From positions 1 through 64,000 of the forward strand of contig JABLXP010000004.1 in the NCBI GenBank assembly GCA_013178045.1: a stretch of DNA of 64,000 nt, written 5' to 3'. The DNA comes from Bacillota bacterium. Its GTDB lineage: Bacteria > Bacillota > Ch66. Shown here one piece after another: positions 28,312 to 37,462 of the stretch. Numbering within the stretch: position 1 is the stretch's first letter; the number at the start of each line of letters is the position of its first letter. Made by a program: the position numbers and the translations under genes. Below the pieces are notes generated by a model. The model was not told the DNA's origin. It saw nothing but the letters and a program-made list of their open reading frames with translations, and ran no database searches.

Positions 28312-28318
28312 GATTCTA

Positions 28319-28430
28319 ACAAAGTCAGGCCGCTCTGTTTAACCGTGCGGCTGGGCCGACAGGCAACGGGAATATTGGGGAAAATAACCCGTGGGACTTC
28401 ATCAAATACTTTTTGATGGAGTCCTTTTAA
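28319..28430 (+). promoter_or_regulatory. Probable NiCo (czcD-type) riboswitch with terminator
   Basis: The leader folds into GCCGC/GCGGC (28329-28351) and CGGG/CCCG (28367-28391) hairpins joined by the purine-rich ACAGGCAACGGG and CCCGTGGGAC segments, which match my memory of the NiCo riboswitch consensus. The platform is a terminator: GGACTTCATCAAA (28394-28406) with TTTGATGGAGTCC (28412-28424), then TTTTAATTTTT. The next gene is a CDF metal exporter, the usual target. Metal binding would block the terminator and turn export on. Assignment is by motif memory, not a covariance model. Confidence 0.62.
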
Positions 28431-28447
28431 TTTTTGAGGAGGAATTA

Positions 28448-29413
28448 ATGGTGCAGTCAGACAATTTATTTAACCGTTTTTTGCCAGATGAAAAGGCTAA
28501 GGTAGCTGCCCTGTCTGTGCTTTCCAATACCATATTGGTTGTTTTTAAATTGATCGCCGGTCTCATGATCAATTCAGTAAGTGTAATTTCCGAAGCCATT
28601 CACTCGGGATTGGACCTGGTGGCGGCGATGATCGCTTTTTTTTCGGTGCGAACATCCAGTCAACCACCTGATGAGAGACATCGCTATGGTCACGGTAAGA
28701 TCGAGAACATCTCAGGGACAATTGAGGCAATTCTGATATTCATTGCGGCAGTTTGGATTATTTTAGAGGCTTACAAGAAGATCGTTTTAGGTAGTACAGT
28801 CGAAACGGTTGGCGTCGGCTTAGTAATCATGGCGATTTCGGCCGTGATGAATTTGATTATCTCAACTCTTTTAATGAAGACGGCCAGGAAAACTGATTCA
28901 GTCGCTCTAGAGGCTGATGCGCTTCACCTGCGCACTGATGTTTATACTTCGCTGGGAGTGTTCATAGGGCTGGCTGCCCTAGAGATCACCAAGATTCAGA
29001 TTTTTGACCCGATTATCGCGATTGCGGTTGCTTTGATGATCATTAAAGCTGCTTATGATTTAACTGTAAAGGCATTTGTGCCCTTGTTGGACGTTTCCCT
29101 TCCCGGAGAAGAGGAAGCCGAGATCACCAATATCCTTGAGCTGTTGCGGGCAGAAGGGAAACTGGTGGATTATCATAAGCTCCGTACCCGCCGGGCCGGC
29201 CGTGAACGGCACGTTGACTTACATGTGGTAGTACCGCGAAACCATCCCATTCATGAGGTGCACCAATTGTGTGACCAGATTGAGGAAGATATTGAGAAAC
29301 GACTTCCAGCGTCAAACGTTCTAATTCATGCGGAGCCCTGTCAGGACAAGTATTGTTCTCTCTGTCGGAGCTGCCCGGGCAACTTCAGCCAACTGCAGAA
29401 CAAGGAAAGGTAA
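28448..29413 (+). CDS. Cation diffusion facilitator (CDF) metal exporter
   Basis: The 321-residue membrane protein exports divalent metals. Metal-site motifs are in helix 2 (SEAIHSGLDLVAA) and helix 5 (EADALHLRTDVYTS), each an HxxxD-type pair, and DERHRYGHGKIE precedes helix 3. The cytoplasmic C-terminal domain ends in a Cys-rich tail, CQDKYCSLCRSC, which may bind metal. ATG 28448 follows GAGGAGG. A probable NiCo riboswitch upstream suggests Co or Ni as substrate. Confidence 0.93.
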   Translation: MVQSDNLFNRFLPDEKAKVAALSVLSNTILVVFKLIAGLMINSVSVISEAIHSGLDLVAAMIAFFSVRTSSQPPDERHRYGHGKIENISGTIEAILIFIAAVWIILEAYKKIVLGSTVETVGVGLVIMAISAVMNLIISTLLMKTARKTDSVALEADALHLRTDVYTSLGVFIGLAALEITKIQIFDPIIAIAVALMIIKAAYDLTVKAFVPLLDVSLPGEEEAEITNILELLRAEGKLVDYHKLRTRRAGRERHVDLHVVVPRNHPIHEVHQLCDQIEEDIEKRLPASNVLIHAEPCQDKYCSLCRSCPGNFSQLQNKER

Positions 29414-29436
29414 TTAATTGTTCGAGAAAATAAAGT

Positions 29437-29466
29437 AACCACCGGGTACGGCCGGTGGTTTTTTAG
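29437..29466 (+). terminator. Intrinsic terminator after the CDF gene
   Basis: AACCACCGG pairs with CCGGTGGTT over a 6-base loop, followed by TTTT. Confidence 0.88.
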
Positions 29467-29543
29467 GTAGTTATCCCCTTGTCGGTTGTCGTTCCCTCAG
29501 TGATAATTTATAATGGATTTAGCTTAACAGCGGAGGAAAGTTT

Positions 29544-32500
29544 ATGCTGCAATGGGACAAGATCTGGTTAGTTTATAAGCCAGAGTATGAATTAACCCAA
29601 CGGTTAGCCCGGGCACTTGGTATTTCGCCAATTGTGGCGCAGATTCTAATTAATCGAGGAATCAAATCAGTTGAGGACGCCAAATTATTTTTGGGGAGCG
29701 ACCTGCGACAACTGCCACTGCCGTGGGAACTGAACGGAGTAAAGGAAGCCTGCCAGTATATTCTCACCGCGATCCGGCGCGGGGAAAAGATCCTGGTTTA
29801 TGGAGATTATGACGTGGACGGGATCACCAGCACCACATTGTTGGTCACGGTACTGAAACGGCTGGGGGCTACTGTTGACTATTACATACCCGATCGCCTG
29901 GAGGAGGGTTATGGCCTGAATTTAGAGGCCCTCCGCACGGCTAAAGAGGCGGGAACGCAAGTAGTGATTACGGTCGATTGCGGCATTAGCTCACTGGCTG
30001 AGGCGGAGTACGCCCGTCAACTTGGTTTGACTTTACTCATTACCGATCATCACGAACCACCGCCAAAACTTCCCAACGCGTCTGCCGTGGTGAACCCTAA
30101 GTTGGGCTACGTCTTTCCTGAACTGGCCGGGGTGGGAGTGGCTTTCAAATTGGCGCAGGGTTTGCTGGCGACAGTCGATGGTGGAGCGGGAACTAAATTT
30201 TATGGGGAAGAACTGCTTGACCTAGTGGCTTTGGGAACCGTAGCGGATATCGTTCCTTTAACGGGCGAAAACCGGACCCTGGTCAAGCACGGCCTGCAGA
30301 CAATACGCCACACCACTCGCGTTGGCTTACAGGAATTGCTAAAGATAACTGGTCTGGAGAACAAGGACCTCTCAAGCTGGCATCTGAGTTTTGTTCTGGC
30401 TCCTCGGCTGAATGCCGCGGGACGGCTGGGCGATCCCCGGTTAGGAACTGAGCTGCTCTTAACTGAATCGAGGCGGCGGGCGCAGGAGTTGGTTCTGTTG
30501 CTGGAACAGACGAATCTGGAACGCCAGGCTTTAGAAAAAGAAATTTTGCGTCGGGCGGAAGAGAAGATCGCGACCGAGGTGGATCTGCAGTCAACCCGGG
30601 TCTTGGTCCTGGCCGAACATGATTGGCATCCAGGTGTTATTGGCATTGTTGCCGCCAAACTGGTGGAAAAATATAGCCGGCCAGTATTCCTCATCACCGT
30701 TGAGGGGGATACCGGAAAGGGATCTGGCCGCAGTCGGTCAGGTTTTTCGTTATATGCCGCCCTTGAACAGTGTCGATCGTTGTTAGTAAAGTATGGCGGT
30801 CACAGTCAAGCCGCCGGACTGACGATCTCGGTTGACCAGATCGCCACTTTTCGCGAAGCCATTAATCAGGTGGCCGATAAAATGATGACGGCGGAAGGTT
30901 TGCTGCCCAGTCTGTATCTGGATACCGAAGTGGCGTTGGCTGATCTGAATTGGGAACTGTTTGGTCAGTTGCAAACTCTAGCCCCTTTCGGGAACGGTAA
31001 TCCCAACCCGTTGCTGGTGTGTCGTGGGGTCCAGGTGGTGGAATGCCGGGGAGTCGGCAATGGAGGTAACCATCTGAAATTGAAAATCAAGGGGGAAACC
31101 GGCTATTGGGACGGTATCGGGTTTAGTTTGGGTGGGTTAACGGAAGTGGCAGCTACCTATGAAGCCGTTGACCTGGCCTTCGGCTTAGAAGAAAATGAGT
31201 GGAACGGACAACGGAGGTTACAGCTTAAAATTAAGGATCTCAGACCGAGCGGGTATGTAGATTTACATGGGTGGTTACCGGGTGGAAGTGCATCTACCAA
31301 GGGCGGGTTAAACCTGGTCGAAAAGCTTTTCTTTCATAGGACCGCCAGGAGTTTGTTTCCCGACCAGCCCACAGAGCTCACGGCAATGAGTGAGGTAGAA
31401 AAAATACTATTCTGGGTACGTCTCGCTCTGGAGAAGGCTAAAGAAGGGCTAGTCACTCTGGTGGTTTCTGTTCTTCCGTCGACTGTGGAACGAATTTATC
31501 AACAGGTGGTCACTCTTATTGGTCCGGGCTTGAACGTGTACAAGGTGTTTGCTTCGCAAACCCCATGCGAAAGAGCCATTATCTGGGATGTTTTCTGCCA
31601 GAGCCGTCCGGGCGTTATCTTGACAACCCACGATTTTTTAGCATATTATAAAGAAAAATTTCTCCAGTATCGGAAGCAAATCGGCCTGGTAGTCCAGAAT
31701 GGCGTTGACTGCTCAGTGGAGATCGAGCAGTTGGGTGGGCCAGCCACGGTATGGTTCCCAGTCGAGGGACAGGAAACGGGTAGCTGGTTGGATATTTCCT
31801 GGCAAAATGTCTCCTCGATTGAAGAGGTGGTGGCGCTAACTACCTCTCAGCAAGCAGGGCCAACTTTGTTTGTCGTTGGTAATGGGCGGCAACTTGGTGA
31901 ATTGACTGGTGCCTTGATCGCGTCGGGGATAGAGGAACTGGCTGTTTTGCCAGCTCATCTAGAATGGGAGCAGAAACTGGGGGCTTTAAACCGTCTGGAG
32001 TCAGGAGCAGCCAGTATTGCTGTATTAGAAGAAAACTGTCTGCTCCAATTGCCAGGGGCGAAGTGGCAGAATCTTGTCTGGTGTGGCTTGCCGCGTGACC
32101 CGTTTAACTTTTTCTCCTTGTTGAAACAGGTAGCAATTCAATCAGGCAACGGGTATTTGGTTTTTTCTCCAACTGAAGCGGTAGCGATGAAGAAAATTTT
32201 AACGGATAACTATCCGGGACGCGAGGTGCTTGGACGCCTGTATCTGGCGCTGCGCGAATTAGCCAATACGGACCGCACAGTAACTGCTCCCTGGCCGCGG
32301 TTGGTTGACCTGTTGGTTCAAAGTGCTGGGATTATTTCTGGGAAGGGTGCAACAATAAGGGCCGGCTTGACAATCTTTGATGACCTCGGATTAATTAATT
32401 GGCAAAATGGGGGCGGGCAGCACTACCTTCAATTGTTGCCTCCGCCGAGGGACAAGCTGAATCTCCAGTTGTCTCCCTGGTTTCGAGAAGGGATGCGCAT

Positions 32501-32567
32501 ACGCCAGGCATACGCTGCTTGGCAAAAAAGCGTGGGTATTATTATAGAAGGTCATGAGAGAAGGTGA
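29544..32567 (+). CDS. recJ: Single-strand DNA exonuclease RecJ, extended form
   Basis: The N-terminal 560 residues are a complete RecJ: DHH motif VYGDYDVDGITSTTLL near residue 86, TDHHEPP near 166, ARLNAAGRLGD-type APRLNAAGRLG, and the DHHA1 motif KYGGHSQAAGL near 416. RecJ digests 5' ends of single-stranded DNA in repair. At 1007 residues it is longer than the roughly 550-800 residues usual in bacteria; the last 420 residues are poorly recognisable and may include a Firmicutes RecJ_C domain. No Walker A motif is present there. It overlaps the relA frame by a few bases at most. Confidence 0.92.
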   Translation: MLQWDKIWLVYKPEYELTQRLARALGISPIVAQILINRGIKSVEDAKLFLGSDLRQLPLPWELNGVKEACQYILTAIRRGEKILVYGDYDVDGITSTTLLVTVLKRLGATVDYYIPDRLEEGYGLNLEALRTAKEAGTQVVITVDCGISSLAEAEYARQLGLTLLITDHHEPPPKLPNASAVVNPKLGYVFPELAGVGVAFKLAQGLLATVDGGAGTKFYGEELLDLVALGTVADIVPLTGENRTLVKHGLQTIRHTTRVGLQELLKITGLENKDLSSWHLSFVLAPRLNAAGRLGDPRLGTELLLTESRRRAQELVLLLEQTNLERQALEKEILRRAEEKIATEVDLQSTRVLVLAEHDWHPGVIGIVAAKLVEKYSRPVFLITVEGDTGKGSGRSRSGFSLYAALEQCRSLLVKYGGHSQAAGLTISVDQIATFREAINQVADKMMTAEGLLPSLYLDTEVALADLNWELFGQLQTLAPFGNGNPNPLLVCRGVQVVECRGVGNGGNHLKLKIKGETGYWDGIGFSLGGLTEVAATYEAVDLAFGLEENEWNGQRRLQLKIKDLRPSGYVDLHGWLPGGSASTKGGLNLVEKLFFHRTARSLFPDQPTELTAMSEVEKILFWVRLALEKAKEGLVTLVVSVLPSTVERIYQQVVTLIGPGLNVYKVFASQTPCERAIIWDVFCQSRPGVILTTHDFLAYYKEKFLQYRKQIGLVVQNGVDCSVEIEQLGGPATVWFPVEGQETGSWLDISWQNVSSIEEVVALTTSQQAGPTLFVVGNGRQLGELTGALIASGIEELAVLPAHLEWEQKLGALNRLESGAASIAVLEENCLLQLPGAKWQNLVWCGLPRDPFNFFSLLKQVAIQSGNGYLVFSPTEAVAMKKILTDNYPGREVLGRLYLALRELANTDRTVTAPWPRLVDLLVQSAGIISGKGATIRAGLTIFDDLGLINWQNGGGQHYLQLLPPPRDKLNLQLSPWFREGMRIRQAYAAWQKSVGIIIEGHERR

Positions 32568-32568
32568 A

Positions 32569-34740
32569 ATGGTGCCCCTTGATCAACTACTGGAAAAGGT
32601 TCGCAGTTATTATCCCAAAGCAGACATAGAATTGCTGCGGCGAGCTTATGCCTTTGCCGACCAGGCGCATCAGGGTCAATTCCGGAATTCCGGGGAGCCA
32701 TTCATCAATCACCCCTTGCGGGTGGCCTATATTCTGGCTGAAATCGAGATGGATGCGATCACGATTGCCGCCAGCCTGTTACATGATGTGGTGGAGGACA
32801 CCCAAACCACGTTGGCCGACGTTGAAAAAAACTTTGGTAATGAGATCGCTTTGCTGGTTGATGGAGTAACCAAGTTAAGCCGCATTGAATACAAGTCCAA
32901 GGAAGAGCAGCAGGCGGAAAATCTGCGCAAGATGTTTTTGGCAATGGCCAAGGATATCCGGGTAATTATTATTAAGCTGGCGGACCGGCTGCATAATATG
33001 CGCACCCTGAAGCATCAGCCGCACGCTAAACAAATTGAGATTGCCCAAGAGACCTTGGAAATTTTTGCACCCCTGGCGCACCGTCTAGGGATTTTTCGGT
33101 TTAAGTGGGAATTAGAGGATTTGTCCTTGCGCTATCTCGAACCAGTCACGTACTACCAGCTTGTTGAACGGATTGCAAGAAAGCGGGCCGAGCGCGAAGA
33201 ATACATTAATCAAATCATCGAGCGTTTGCGGCAACGTCTGACCGAGGTTGGGATTAAGGCCGATATCGCCGGGCGGCCCAAGAACTTCTACAGCATCTAT
33301 AAAAAAATGGTGGACCAGCAAAAAGACCTGAGTGAACTTTATGACCTGATCGCCGTACGGGTCATTGTAGACAGCGTGAAGGATTGTTATGGGGCTCTGG
33401 GGATCATCCACACCCTGTGGAAACCGATCCCGGGGCGGTTCAAGGATTTTATCGCCATGCCCAAACCCAACATGTACCAGTCGCTGCATACGACCCTGAT
33501 GGGGCCGCGCGGTGAACCATTCGAGATTCAGATTCGGACCTGGGAAATGCACCGGACGGCTGAGTACGGGATCGCCGCACACTGGGTATATAAGGAGGGA
33601 AACCGGACAGACAAAGAGCTTGACCAAAAGATCTCCTGGTTAAGGCAATTGCTCGAGTGGCAGCTCGAGCTGCGCGATGCCCACGAGTTTATGGAATCAT
33701 TAAAGATCGACCTGTTTTCTGACACCGTGTTTGTTTTTACTCCCAAAGGCGATGTGATTGAATTGCCTGCGGGAGCGGTGCCAGTTGATTTTGCTTACCG
33801 GGTGCACACCGATATTGGACACCGTTGCGTGGGGGCAAAAGTGAATGGTCGCATCGTTCCCCTGGACTACAAGCTGAATAATGGTGATATTGTCGAGATC
33901 TTAACCTCAAAACAGGCGGCTGGGCCAAGTCGCGACTGGTTAAACTTTGTGCAGACTTCGCAGGCCAAAGGGCGAATTCGGCAGTGGTTTAAGCGGGAAC
34001 AACGGGAAGAGAACTCCATCCGTGGCCGGGAACTGTTGGAAAAAGAGCTGCGTAAACAAGGCGGAGAACTGGTCGAGTGGTTTAAGGCTGAGCGTCTAAT
34101 TGAAGTCGCCAAGCGCTTCAATTTCATGACCGTAGAAGACCTCTACGCCGCGGTTGGGATTGGGACGATCACACCCCTGCAGGTAATTGGGCGAATCAAA
34201 GATGAGTATCAGAAAGATAAAAAGCAACATGAACTAAAATCAGCGGCAACAGAAACGCCGACCAAGCGTTGGTCTAGGCACAACCACTCGTCACAAGGTG
34301 TTCGCGTTATGGGCGTAGAAAATCTGATGGTCAGGTTGTCGCATTGCTGTAACCCTTTACCTGGCGACCCGGTGATGGGCTATATTACCCGTGGCCGCGG
34401 TGTATCGGTTCACCGGGCCGACTGCCCGAACATTCAGCTGTTTAACCAGCATGAACGGGAACGGATCGTTGATGTGACCTGGGAAGCCCCAGAACAAGCG
34501 TCTTATCAGGTAGAAATTGAGGTCACGGCCGTTGACCGTCCGCGGCTGACGACTGATGTGATGAACACGATTGCCGATGCCAAAACCGCGATCAACTCAG
34601 TTCATGCCCGGGCTAAAAAGAACAAGTTGGCTATGATTAATCTCAAACTTGAAATAAAAAATATTGAACACCTGCAGTTGATCATGCAAAAAGTAAAACG
34701 CGTGACGGATGTCCTTGATGTGCGGCGGGTGATTCCTTAA
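32569..34740 (+). CDS. relA: Bifunctional (p)ppGpp synthetase/hydrolase RelA/SpoT
   Basis: The 723-residue protein makes and degrades the stringent alarmone. In order: HD hydrolase domain with LLHDVVEDT near residue 70 and IKLADRLHNMRT near 137, synthetase domain with GRFKDFIAMPKPNMYQSLH near 289 (the RxKD form typical of bifunctional enzymes), TGS domain from about 385, a zinc-finger-like CCNPLPGD region, and a C-terminal ACT domain. ATG 32569 has GAGAAGG upstream; ATG 32554, inside the end of recJ, is an alternative. dtd follows directly. Confidence 0.96.
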   Translation: MVPLDQLLEKVRSYYPKADIELLRRAYAFADQAHQGQFRNSGEPFINHPLRVAYILAEIEMDAITIAASLLHDVVEDTQTTLADVEKNFGNEIALLVDGVTKLSRIEYKSKEEQQAENLRKMFLAMAKDIRVIIIKLADRLHNMRTLKHQPHAKQIEIAQETLEIFAPLAHRLGIFRFKWELEDLSLRYLEPVTYYQLVERIARKRAEREEYINQIIERLRQRLTEVGIKADIAGRPKNFYSIYKKMVDQQKDLSELYDLIAVRVIVDSVKDCYGALGIIHTLWKPIPGRFKDFIAMPKPNMYQSLHTTLMGPRGEPFEIQIRTWEMHRTAEYGIAAHWVYKEGNRTDKELDQKISWLRQLLEWQLELRDAHEFMESLKIDLFSDTVFVFTPKGDVIELPAGAVPVDFAYRVHTDIGHRCVGAKVNGRIVPLDYKLNNGDIVEILTSKQAAGPSRDWLNFVQTSQAKGRIRQWFKREQREENSIRGRELLEKELRKQGGELVEWFKAERLIEVAKRFNFMTVEDLYAAVGIGTITPLQVIGRIKDEYQKDKKQHELKSAATETPTKRWSRHNHSSQGVRVMGVENLMVRLSHCCNPLPGDPVMGYITRGRGVSVHRADCPNIQLFNQHERERIVDVTWEAPEQASYQVEIEVTAVDRPRLTTDVMNTIADAKTAINSVHARAKKNKLAMINLKLEIKNIEHLQLIMQKVKRVTDVLDVRRVIP

Positions 34741-34752
34741 GGAGGGTTTTCA

Positions 34753-35202
34753 TTGCGGGCGGTGGTGCAGCGGGTTACCGGTGGTCGGGTAACAGTCGGA
34801 ACCGCAACAGTTGGTGAGATCGGGATGGGGCTGGTTGTTCTACTCGGGGTTGGATGTGAAGATACAGAGCGCGATGCGGAATATCTAGCTGATAAAATTG
34901 CCAATCTGCGGATATTTGAGGATGAACAGGGAAAAATGAACCGGTCGTGCCTGGAGGTTGGCGGCTCGATCCTGGTGGTATCTCAATTTACCCTCTATGG
35001 CGACTGTCGGAAGGGTCGGCGACCAAGCTTTTCCAGTGCAGCGCCGCCAGACCAGGCAGACCAACTTTACCAGCACTTTGTGGAGGTCCTGAAAACATAC
35101 GGGCTAAAGGTAGAAACCGGGCAATTTCAAGCTTCAATGCTGGTGGAAATCGCCAACGATGGGCCGGTAACCTTACTGCTGGACAGCCAGCGGCAGTTTT
35201 AG
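34753..35202 (+). CDS. dtd: D-aminoacyl-tRNA deacylase
   Basis: The 149-residue protein removes D-amino acids from tRNA. It shows [16 protein letters not shown] at the N-terminus, the active-site strand [20 protein letters not shown] (SQFTLYG motif) and the C-terminal [11 protein letters not shown] with the Gly-cis-Pro equivalent. TTG 34753 is the start, seven bases after GGAGGG. The relA-dtd-MBL-hisS order is common in Firmicutes; here the aroF and thi blocks separate hisS. Confidence 0.95.
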   Translation: MRAVVQRVTGGRVTVGTATVGEIGMGLVVLLGVGCEDTERDAEYLADKIANLRIFEDEQGKMNRSCLEVGGSILVVSQFTLYGDCRKGRRPSFSSAAPPDQADQLYQHFVEVLKTYGLKVETGQFQASMLVEIANDGPVTLLLDSQRQF

Positions 35203-35238
35203 CATAAAGTTATTATCAAGTGAGGAGGTAGGCAATTA

Positions 35239-35859
35239 ATGTATCTCAAAGGGATAGAAGTTGGGGTTATTAGTGCCAATTGCTACTTGATTGGCTGTGA
35301 AGAGACCAAAGAAGCGGCTTTGATTGACCCAGGCGGAGATGCACCGCAAATCATGCGGCTGATTGAAAACAGTGGCTTGACAGTTAAGTACATCATTAAT
35401 ACCCACGGTCACATCGACCATATTGGCGCGAACCAACAAGTCAAAGAGGCAACCGGAGCCGAACTCCTGATTCATGAAGCAGACGCCCCGATGCTCACCA
35501 GTGCCGGCCGCAATCTTTCTTTGTTTACCGGGAGAGTTGTCAGCGGACCTGCTGCCGATTGGGAGTTGAAGGATGGTGATCGGATCAAGATCGGGAAGAC
35601 GGTCGAACTGGAAGTGATCCATACCCCGGGCCATACCCCCGGCGGAATATGCCTGAAGACTGGCGATATAATTTTTACGGGGGATACATTGTTTGCCGGT
35701 TCGATTGGACGAACTGATTTCCCCGGCGGCTCTTACAAGCAGTTGATTGACTCGATCAAGCAGAAATTAATGGTTTATGAGGACCACGTCGTGGTTTATC
35801 CGGGACATGGCCCTGCTTCAACCATTGGCTTTGAGCGGAAGCACAACCCCTTTCTTTAA
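35239..35859 (+). CDS. Metallo-beta-lactamase-fold hydrolase, glyoxalase II-like
   Basis: The 206-residue protein has the metal motif THGHIDHIGAN, then HTPGHTPGGIC, FTGDTLFAGSIGRTDFPGG and VYPGHGPAS, the standard set of two-metal ligands. It resembles the small hydroxyacylglutathione hydrolase-like enzymes found after dtd or relA in Firmicutes. The natural thioester substrate is unknown. ATG 35239 follows GAGGAGG. Confidence 0.9.
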   Translation: MYLKGIEVGVISANCYLIGCEETKEAALIDPGGDAPQIMRLIENSGLTVKYIINTHGHIDHIGANQQVKEATGAELLIHEADAPMLTSAGRNLSLFTGRVVSGPAADWELKDGDRIKIGKTVELEVIHTPGHTPGGICLKTGDIIFTGDTLFAGSIGRTDFPGGSYKQLIDSIKQKLMVYEDHVVVYPGHGPASTIGFERKHNPFL

Positions 35860-35871
35860 GCAAAACTGTGC

Positions 35872-35900
35872 TTGCCAGTTAAAATAGCGCATGGTATAAT
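35872..35900 (+). promoter_or_regulatory. Sigma-A promoter of aroF-pheA
   Basis: TTGCCA at 35872-35877 and TATAAT at 35895-35900, spacer exactly 17, just upstream of the T-box leader. Confidence 0.82.
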
Positions 35901-35924
35901 AACGGCAAATGCATAATCTAACCC

Positions 35925-36245
35925 AAAGGCGATGAGGGAGAAAAGTAGTTCAGAGGTTGCCCTGCAGGGAGGAGATGTCGTGACTGTGAGCATCTCTAGG
36001 GTGATGCTGAGTGAAGTTCGCTCCTAAAGCTGCCGGCTGAAGCGCTGAAACCGGCGTGCGTAGGTCAGGACGGAGACTTCTACCGTTAAAAGGAAGCAGG
36101 TATCGGATGTGCTGATGGCGTCCCGTACTGGCAAGAGTGAGTTTGCTGGCTTGATTTAACTAAATCAGGCGGGTGAACTAATAAGGGTGGTACCGCGAAA
36201 GCATAGCTTCTCGTCCCTTACAGATGAGAAGCTTTTGTTTTTTGC
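35925..36245 (+). promoter_or_regulatory. T-box leader, complete unit
   Basis: The leader begins with the Stem I base GCGATGAGGGAGAAAAGTAG and includes the Stem I region GGAGGAGATG/CATCTC, and the T-box AAGGGTGGTACCGCG at 36183-36197. The terminator is AGCTTCTC with GAGAAGCT (36205-36233) followed by TTTTGTTTTTT. Uncharged tRNA should stabilise the antiterminator and turn on aromatic amino acid synthesis. A TTC triplet at 36017-36019 on the 3' side of Stem I would suit Phe, but I could not place the specifier loop with certainty. Confidence 0.92.
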
Positions 36246-36299
36246 GTAATGTCGAAAATGTCAGTTCAGACACAGTTGTTAGCATATCCTGTACTGAGT

Positions 36300-36400
36300 C
36301 GAGAGAGCGCCGGGATTTTTCTGGTGACTAAATGGGGTGGTACCGCGAAAGCCTGCTGCTTTCGTCCCGATGGGACGAAAGCAGCAGGCTTTTTGTTTTA
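36300..36400 (+). promoter_or_regulatory. Second T-box antiterminator/terminator unit without Stem I
   Basis: A second antiterminator, GTGACTAAATGGGGTGGTACCGCG ending at 36347, is followed by a 19-bp perfect hairpin: 36350-36368 with 36372-36390, then TTTTGTTTT. Only about 70-90 bases separate it from the first terminator, too few for a full Stem I, and I find no GATGAGGGAGA-type base or distal-loop motif in 36246-36325. It looks like a duplicated 3' half of a T-box. Confidence 0.8.
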
Positions 36401-36427
36401 CATAATAATCTAAGGAGGGATTTTTCA

Positions 36428-37441
36428 ATGGTTGTAGTGATGAAACTACAGGCCACGGAAACAGAAGTAGAGAAGGTGCAGGAAAGATTGGAACAGTTGG
36501 GTTTTACCAGCTATGTCATCCAGGGGGTTGAACGAATTGTGGTGGCTGCAGTGGGAGATACCAAAGTTGCCGGGCCGTTGGGTCTTGAGGTGCTGCCAGG
36601 TGTCGAAAAGGTGGTCCCAATCATGCGCCCGTTCAAACTGGTCAGTCGGGAATTCCAGTCTGATGACACGGTGGTCACAGTTGGGGGAGTGCAAATCGGT
36701 GGTTCCTCGGTGGTGGTCATGGCCGGACCGTGCGCGGTAGAAACTCGAGAGCAAATGTTAGAAACAGCCTGGGCAGTTAAACAGGCCGGCGCGAAAATTC
36801 TCAGAGGCGGTGCTTTCAAACCGCGGACCTCTCCATATAGTTTCCAGGGTCTGGCGGAAGAAGGATTGAAGCTGCTGGCTGAGGCGCGGGAAGAAACGGG
36901 AATGCCGATCGTCACCGAGGTAGTCAGTCCAGAAGATGTGGAATTAGTTGCGCAGTACGCTGACATCCTTCAAGTTGGCGCCCGAAATATGCAAAACTTT
37001 GCTCTTTTACGGCAGGTTGGCCAAATCAGCAAGCCGATCCTTTTGAAGCGGGGGCCGGCCAGCACTATTGATGAGTGGTTGATGGCAGCCGAATACATCC
37101 TGTCTCAAGGGAATACTCAAGTGATGTTGTGTGAACGCGGAATACGCAATTTTGACTCTTACACCCGGAACACCCTTGACCTCAGTGCCGTGCCAGTGGT
37201 CAAATACCTCAGCCACCTTCCAGTAATCGTTGACCCTAGCCACGGTACCGGCAAATGGCGTTGGGTCGGACCAATGGCAAAGGCCGCTCTGGCTGCTGGC
37301 TGCGATGGTCTGATGATTGAGGTGCATCCTCGCCCGGCCGAGGCCTGGTCAGACGGACCGCAGTCGTTAACCCCGGCAAGGTTCACCTATCTGGTTGGTG
37401 AACTCCGGTCAATCGCCGGCGTGCTGCAGAAGCAAATATAG
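36428..37441 (+). CDS. aroF: 3-deoxy-7-phosphoheptulonate synthase
   Basis: The 337-residue enzyme condenses PEP and erythrose 4-phosphate in the first step of the shikimate pathway. It has an N-terminal ferredoxin-like regulatory domain (about 1-80) and the type I-beta barrel: [38 protein letters not shown] and [15 protein letters not shown] 36428 has AAGGAGG upstream; the long upstream frame runs through the T-box terminator and is not translated. Control is by T-box leader, coupling it to aminoacyl-tRNA supply. Confidence 0.95.
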   Translation: MVVVMKLQATETEVEKVQERLEQLGFTSYVIQGVERIVVAAVGDTKVAGPLGLEVLPGVEKVVPIMRPFKLVSREFQSDDTVVTVGGVQIGGSSVVVMAGPCAVETREQMLETAWAVKQAGAKILRGGAFKPRTSPYSFQGLAEEGLKLLAEAREETGMPIVTEVVSPEDVELVAQYADILQVGARNMQNFALLRQVGQISKPILLKRGPASTIDEWLMAAEYILSQGNTQVMLCERGIRNFDSYTRNTLDLSAVPVVKYLSHLPVIVDPSHGTGKWRWVGPMAKAALAAGCDGLMIEVHPRPAEAWSDGPQSLTPARFTYLVGELRSIAGVLQKQI

Positions 37442-37462
37442 CAAGTTAAATGAGGTGTTGCG

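Noticed and set aside
28391-28447. Upstream extension of the CDF transporter
   Set aside because: It would translate the riboswitch terminator; ATG 28448 with GAGGAGG is the clear start.
36332-36427. Upstream extension of aroF
   Set aside because: It would translate the second T-box terminator hairpin; ATG 36428 has a perfect ribosome site.
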